Positions 60,919 through 64,000 of a stretch of DNA of 64,000 bases are shown in pieces. The notes under the pieces were generated by a model. The model ran no database searches and was not told the origin of the DNA. It worked only from the letters and a program-made list of their open reading frames with translations. The stretch comes from Hydractinia symbiolongicarpus. Its lineage: Eukaryota > Cnidaria > Hydrozoa > Anthoathecata > Hydractiniidae. Location: assembly GCF_029227915.1 (NCBI RefSeq), contig NC_079878.1, positions 23,711,501 to 23,775,500 on the forward strand. The letters are read 5' to 3'. A program made the translations under genes and the position numbers. Position 1 is the stretch's first letter, and every line of letters starts with the position of its first letter.

Positions 60919-62905
60919 ATGGGATTCCTTCAACAGACTGCATATGTTTGGAACTTATTTGGTGGAATTTTATCCACGCCATTCGGTTTCTTCTCCATTG
61001 TCACTGGTATTATTGGATTAGTATTTTCCTTCTTCATACATTCGCCATGCTTAAATGGAACGTATATGGGGTTCTCAATTACAACAGCTGCTTACGCTTT
61101 TGCCCATGCTATTATAATGTGTGCTCTTTATGCCTACGTACCTGCTATATCAGCATTTGTTTGTATGGGGATCTCAATAACAGCAAGTATCTTCTGTTGC
61201 AAGACCAACGTTTGTTGCTGCAGTTACGAAGGAAACGGTAGGTACATTACTGTTGCATTAATACACCAATTCCGGCTGCGTGTATGTATCTGTCTGTAAC
61301 ACGCAAAGGCGATTACAAATTCATTATCGCTAGTTTACCACAGTGAATACACTTACTGAGTATTTTGTTAAAAAGGTTTTAATTTTTTCCGCGAAAAAGT
61401 GAAAAAGTGAAGTTTAAAAAAGGAAGAGAATAAAGACAAAGACAGAGCTGACATTTTATTGATATTTTATTTTTATTAATAAACTAATCCAAGCAATAAA
61501 TAATAAAAATAAATAAATAAATAAAAAAGGAGGACAATTTGATGCAATTTTGTCAAACCTTTCTTCCATCATAAATATTTGTAACGTATTGCTCACCATA
61601 GAAACAATATACCTTATTCCATGAAATTTACGAGTAATGAAATTAACGCGGCTTTTTAAAATTCGCGTTAATTTAATGACCGTTAATTAATGCAGTGTTA
61701 ATTTAAAAATCTGTTAATTTGGTGATTTTTCTCAACAATCTTTTTAAAAATAGCTTTTGTGTAATCATCATACTGTCATTCAAGTTGAAAATTAACTGAA
61801 AGCACTTTTTCTTTAAATTTTTAAATTTTTAACATTGTCATTCCAAACAAAGAAACCGTCCAAACGGTCTTGTAATAGAAAAGACCGCTTCGCTACCGTG
61901 GATTCGACTGTTGCCGTAATCTTTGCTTTGTGTAATATCGCATATTCTTAAATTCGCGTTAATTATATGCATTTTTGAAAACAACTTGCTTAAAACTCTC
62001 AATAGTAAAAACTGTAAATTGCAACTATTTTCTCCTGCGAGGGCTACGACAAATGATATTGCTGCAGAATTATCTGTGGAGGAAGAGTTAAAACAAGAGT
62101 TGGAAAAGTTGAGAGCCGAAATTACTTGTATGGGAATTAATGAAAAAGAACTTGATCAAACTATCGTATAACAACAAGCCACAATAAATGACATGGCATT
62201 TTCAAATGACCGGTTTATGTGGATTTTTCAATGTCTCGAACTTGTTCAGCATTGACATGAATGAAATTGCTTACAAATGACATTTGCTTGTCTGATAACA
62301 CTGCCATTTCTGGTTCAAAGTCAAGATTTTGTAAAAATAAATTAACTTTTGGTTGTAATTCAACTGTTTCACTGCTACTCTGTTCAAAATTAAATTCGTT
62401 TATTGATGTGTCATAAAATAACGATGGGTTATAGGCATTTCCTTGTAATAATATTACAACATTTTCTGAATCAGAAATTGTTGTAATTTTTTAGCTGCCA
62501 AAAAAAATTTATTAGTAAAAGCAAGGCGAAATTAAAGATTTTTGGAATGTTAAAAAATTCCGTAACCGTAATTAAGCTTGCTTTACCTTGCCATAATGGT
62601 ATACTAACTATGTTTGTTAATGCTTTGCTTTGATATAAATCAATGCATTTTAAAAGTAAACAAATACTCTACCTTACATGTTTTTTTCTTTTTTATGTAG
62701 ATTATACTACATTACATATTTCTTTATTTATATATTTCTATTTCTATCTTTTTTTGTATCCATAGCAACTTCACTTCCAATGCAGTACAGTTATGAGCTA
62801 CCACCAGACAGAAGTAATGAACCGCGTCCAAATTTTCAAGCAGTTTTCGTAGGCCACAACGTAAACAACGATAAAAGTGAACCACCTCCAGACTATGAGG
62901 AATAA
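60919..62905 (+). CDS. Multi-pass membrane protein with PPxY-type tail, 2 exons
   Basis: Exon 1 (60919-61237) starts at ATG and encodes about four hydrophobic segments: TPFGFFSIVTGIIGLVFSFF, GFSITTAAYAFAHAIIMCAL, PAISAFVCMGISITASIFC and a weaker N-terminal one (VWNLFGGIL). A cysteine cluster KTNVCCCSYEGN follows. A GTAGGT donor (61238) joins in phase 1 to exon 2 after CCATAG (62766-62905). Exon 2 encodes a soluble tail (QYSYELPPDRSNEPRP) ending SEPPPDYEE, then TAA. Total about 153 residues. The tail contains PPDY, a PPxY WW-domain ligand used by NEDD4-type ubiquitin ligases. The overall layout (tetraspan, Cys cluster, proline/Tyr tail) recalls small tetraspan/MS4A-like proteins, but I do not assign a family. 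Confidence 0.7.
61238..62765. other. Intron of the membrane-protein gene with nested coding-like pieces
   Basis: A hairpin (ATTAACGCG...CGCGTTAAT) lies at about 61639-61671. Plus-strand codons at about 62042-62171 encode a coiled coil (AAELSVEEELKQELEKLRAEI). A minus-strand frame from about 62480 down to TAA at 62215 encodes NPSLFYDTSINEFNFEQ...VLSDKQMSFVSNFI. These convergent pieces look like exons of a decayed element nested in the intron; no family recognised. Confidence 0.45.
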
Positions 62906-63600
62906 AAAGTTTGTATTGGAACTTGTTAACAGTTTTATGACTATAACTAATGGTATACTTTGTACATAATTTGCACATTCTGTTTATTGACAATATATGG
63001 GTTTGTTTAGCAGTATAATTTTCATACATTCAATTTTATAAATTGTAGTTTTTGTTGAAAGTTAAGGTCGTAACTACATGGATAAAAATCATTAAATTTG
63101 ATAATTTTCAAGAACTTCTAGGTTTATAGCCAGACCTACATGTACATATCGTTGTTAGAAAGAAGTATAGTATTTTGGAGCCAAAAACTGATAATCATGT
63201 GCATGATTAATGACACAGAGATATTATTTTTGACTGTGTTTTATTAGTTCTCACAATATGTATAATGCACCCGAAAAATTTGGAACAGAACCAAACAAAT
63301 TGTTTAAATTTCGACCATTTATTCGCCCAATGCAAATTGTTTAGCAATTGTTTAAAATTTTGTCAATTTTAGGGGCGATTGTTTAAAGTTGGCAAGTTGA
63401 AACCTTAAATCCTGAAGTGCTTGTATTTCACTAATGCAAATATATTCCAAGTAAACATTTAAGTTAGTGACGTCATTTGGAATTATTCCCAACCTTATCG
63501 GGGAAAAAAAGGGGAAAGATTTTGTCGGGTTAAAAGTTAGTCCGGGAAAAAATTAAGTCACTTTTGAAAAATAAGTCACTTTTCCCCGACTAATTCTTGA
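62906..63600. other. 3' flank, no gene recognised
   Basis: AT-rich. A small direct repetition of AAAATAAGTCACTTTT lies near 63549-63590. No coding sequence is recognised before the transposase fragment. Confidence 0.45.
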
Positions 63601-64000
63601 TATTCCTAACACTGAAAAATTATTTAGCTGGTTTTAACAAGATTGTGTTGACTTATTTAAAAAATGTTCGTCGAGCCAAAGGTTATCCAGATGAGCAGAT
63701 GAGTCCTGTTATAATGGCCACTTTTAAAGAACAAGATAATGATGAAATCCCTAAACTTTGTCGTGACAGTTATTGTGCCCTTATAATTGTTCCTCATAAT
63801 CTAAAAACAAATTCCAGCCAATTGATGTTACAGTTAACAAGCCAACTAAGTGTTTTATCAAAGACAAGTATAACATGTGGTATGCTGAAAAGGTTACAAA
63901 CCAGCTTAATGAAGGCAAAGCTCCAGCAGACGTAGAAGTTTCCCTAAACTAGTCACAAGTCAAACCATTACATGCCGAGTGGATCTTTGAGATGTACCAA
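63601..64000 (+). pseudogene. pogo/Tigger-type DDE transposase C-terminal fragment, broken
   Basis: The first frame reads VIMATFKEQDNDEIPKLC, then IIVPHNL, resembling the segment before and including the VPxNLT motif of DDE_1 transposases. After an A5 run (about 63802-63806) the homology continues one frame over with QPIDVTVNKPTKCFIKDKYN, WYAEKV, then APADVEVSLN, a TAG stop (63949-63951) and VKPLHAEWIFEMY to the window edge. (P/Q)P(L/I)D..VNK...F is diagnostic for pogo/Tigger transposases. One indel plus one nonsense codon mark it as a decayed copy. Its 5' part was not found. Confidence 0.8.

Overview
The window is AT-rich metazoan nuclear DNA. Coding exons are short, scattered and bounded by GT/AG splice sites. 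There are no operons, and repeats are abundant. Gene content (a PAN-like plus F-type lectin secreted protein, a deaminase of AID/APOBEC-like type, THAP and pogo-type transposon remnants, a SET plus tyrosine-recombinase multi-exon gene) and GCTAGC-rich intergenic DNA suggest an invertebrate, most likely a cnidarian. That assignment is inference; the sequence contains no definitive taxonomic marker.

Layout. 1-5.7 kb holds no recognisable gene, one copy of a dispersed repeat and a GCTAGC-rich stretch. 5.7-6.4 kb (minus) is the last exon of a coiled-coil protein. 7.8-13.5 kb is repeats, including a ~0.9 kb THAP-bearing DNA transposon with inverted ends, a tRNA-derived SINE and tandem duplications. 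13.6-15.1 kb holds a ~430 bp inverted-repeat element directly upstream of an intronless secreted deaminase gene whose reading frame breaks once at CCC-TAA. 15.1-22 kb is repeats, including a pogo/Tigger-like element whose pre-insertion site survives in a second repeat copy at 12.4 kb. 22.8-25.4 kb (minus) is a three-exon secreted lectin gene. 25.8-26.6 kb carries two unrecognised coding-like stretches. 30-33 kb has an (AT)n microsatellite and small duplications. 33.1-39.5 kb is a large ~105 bp tandem array with a SINE and an inverted-repeat element inserted. 41-46.3 kb has several inverted-repeat (MITE-like) elements. 46.5-58.4 kb (plus) is one large gene with about 29 exons: SET methyltransferase domain, acidic repeat region, zinc-finger-like exon, Crypton-type tyrosine recombinase domain and C-terminal Myb/SANT-like segment. 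60.9-62.9 kb (plus) is a two-exon multi-pass membrane protein ending in a PPxY-type tail. 63.6-64 kb is the broken end of a pogo-type transposase, cut by the window edge.

The genes do not form an evident pathway. Two likely secreted, possibly defence-related proteins (deaminase, F-type lectin) lie about 8 kb apart, but nothing in the sequence shows they act together. The two most interesting items are the deaminase with its +1 frame break, and the SET/tyrosine-recombinase gene, whose small exons form a phase-0 run before, and a phase-1 run after, the zinc-finger exon.
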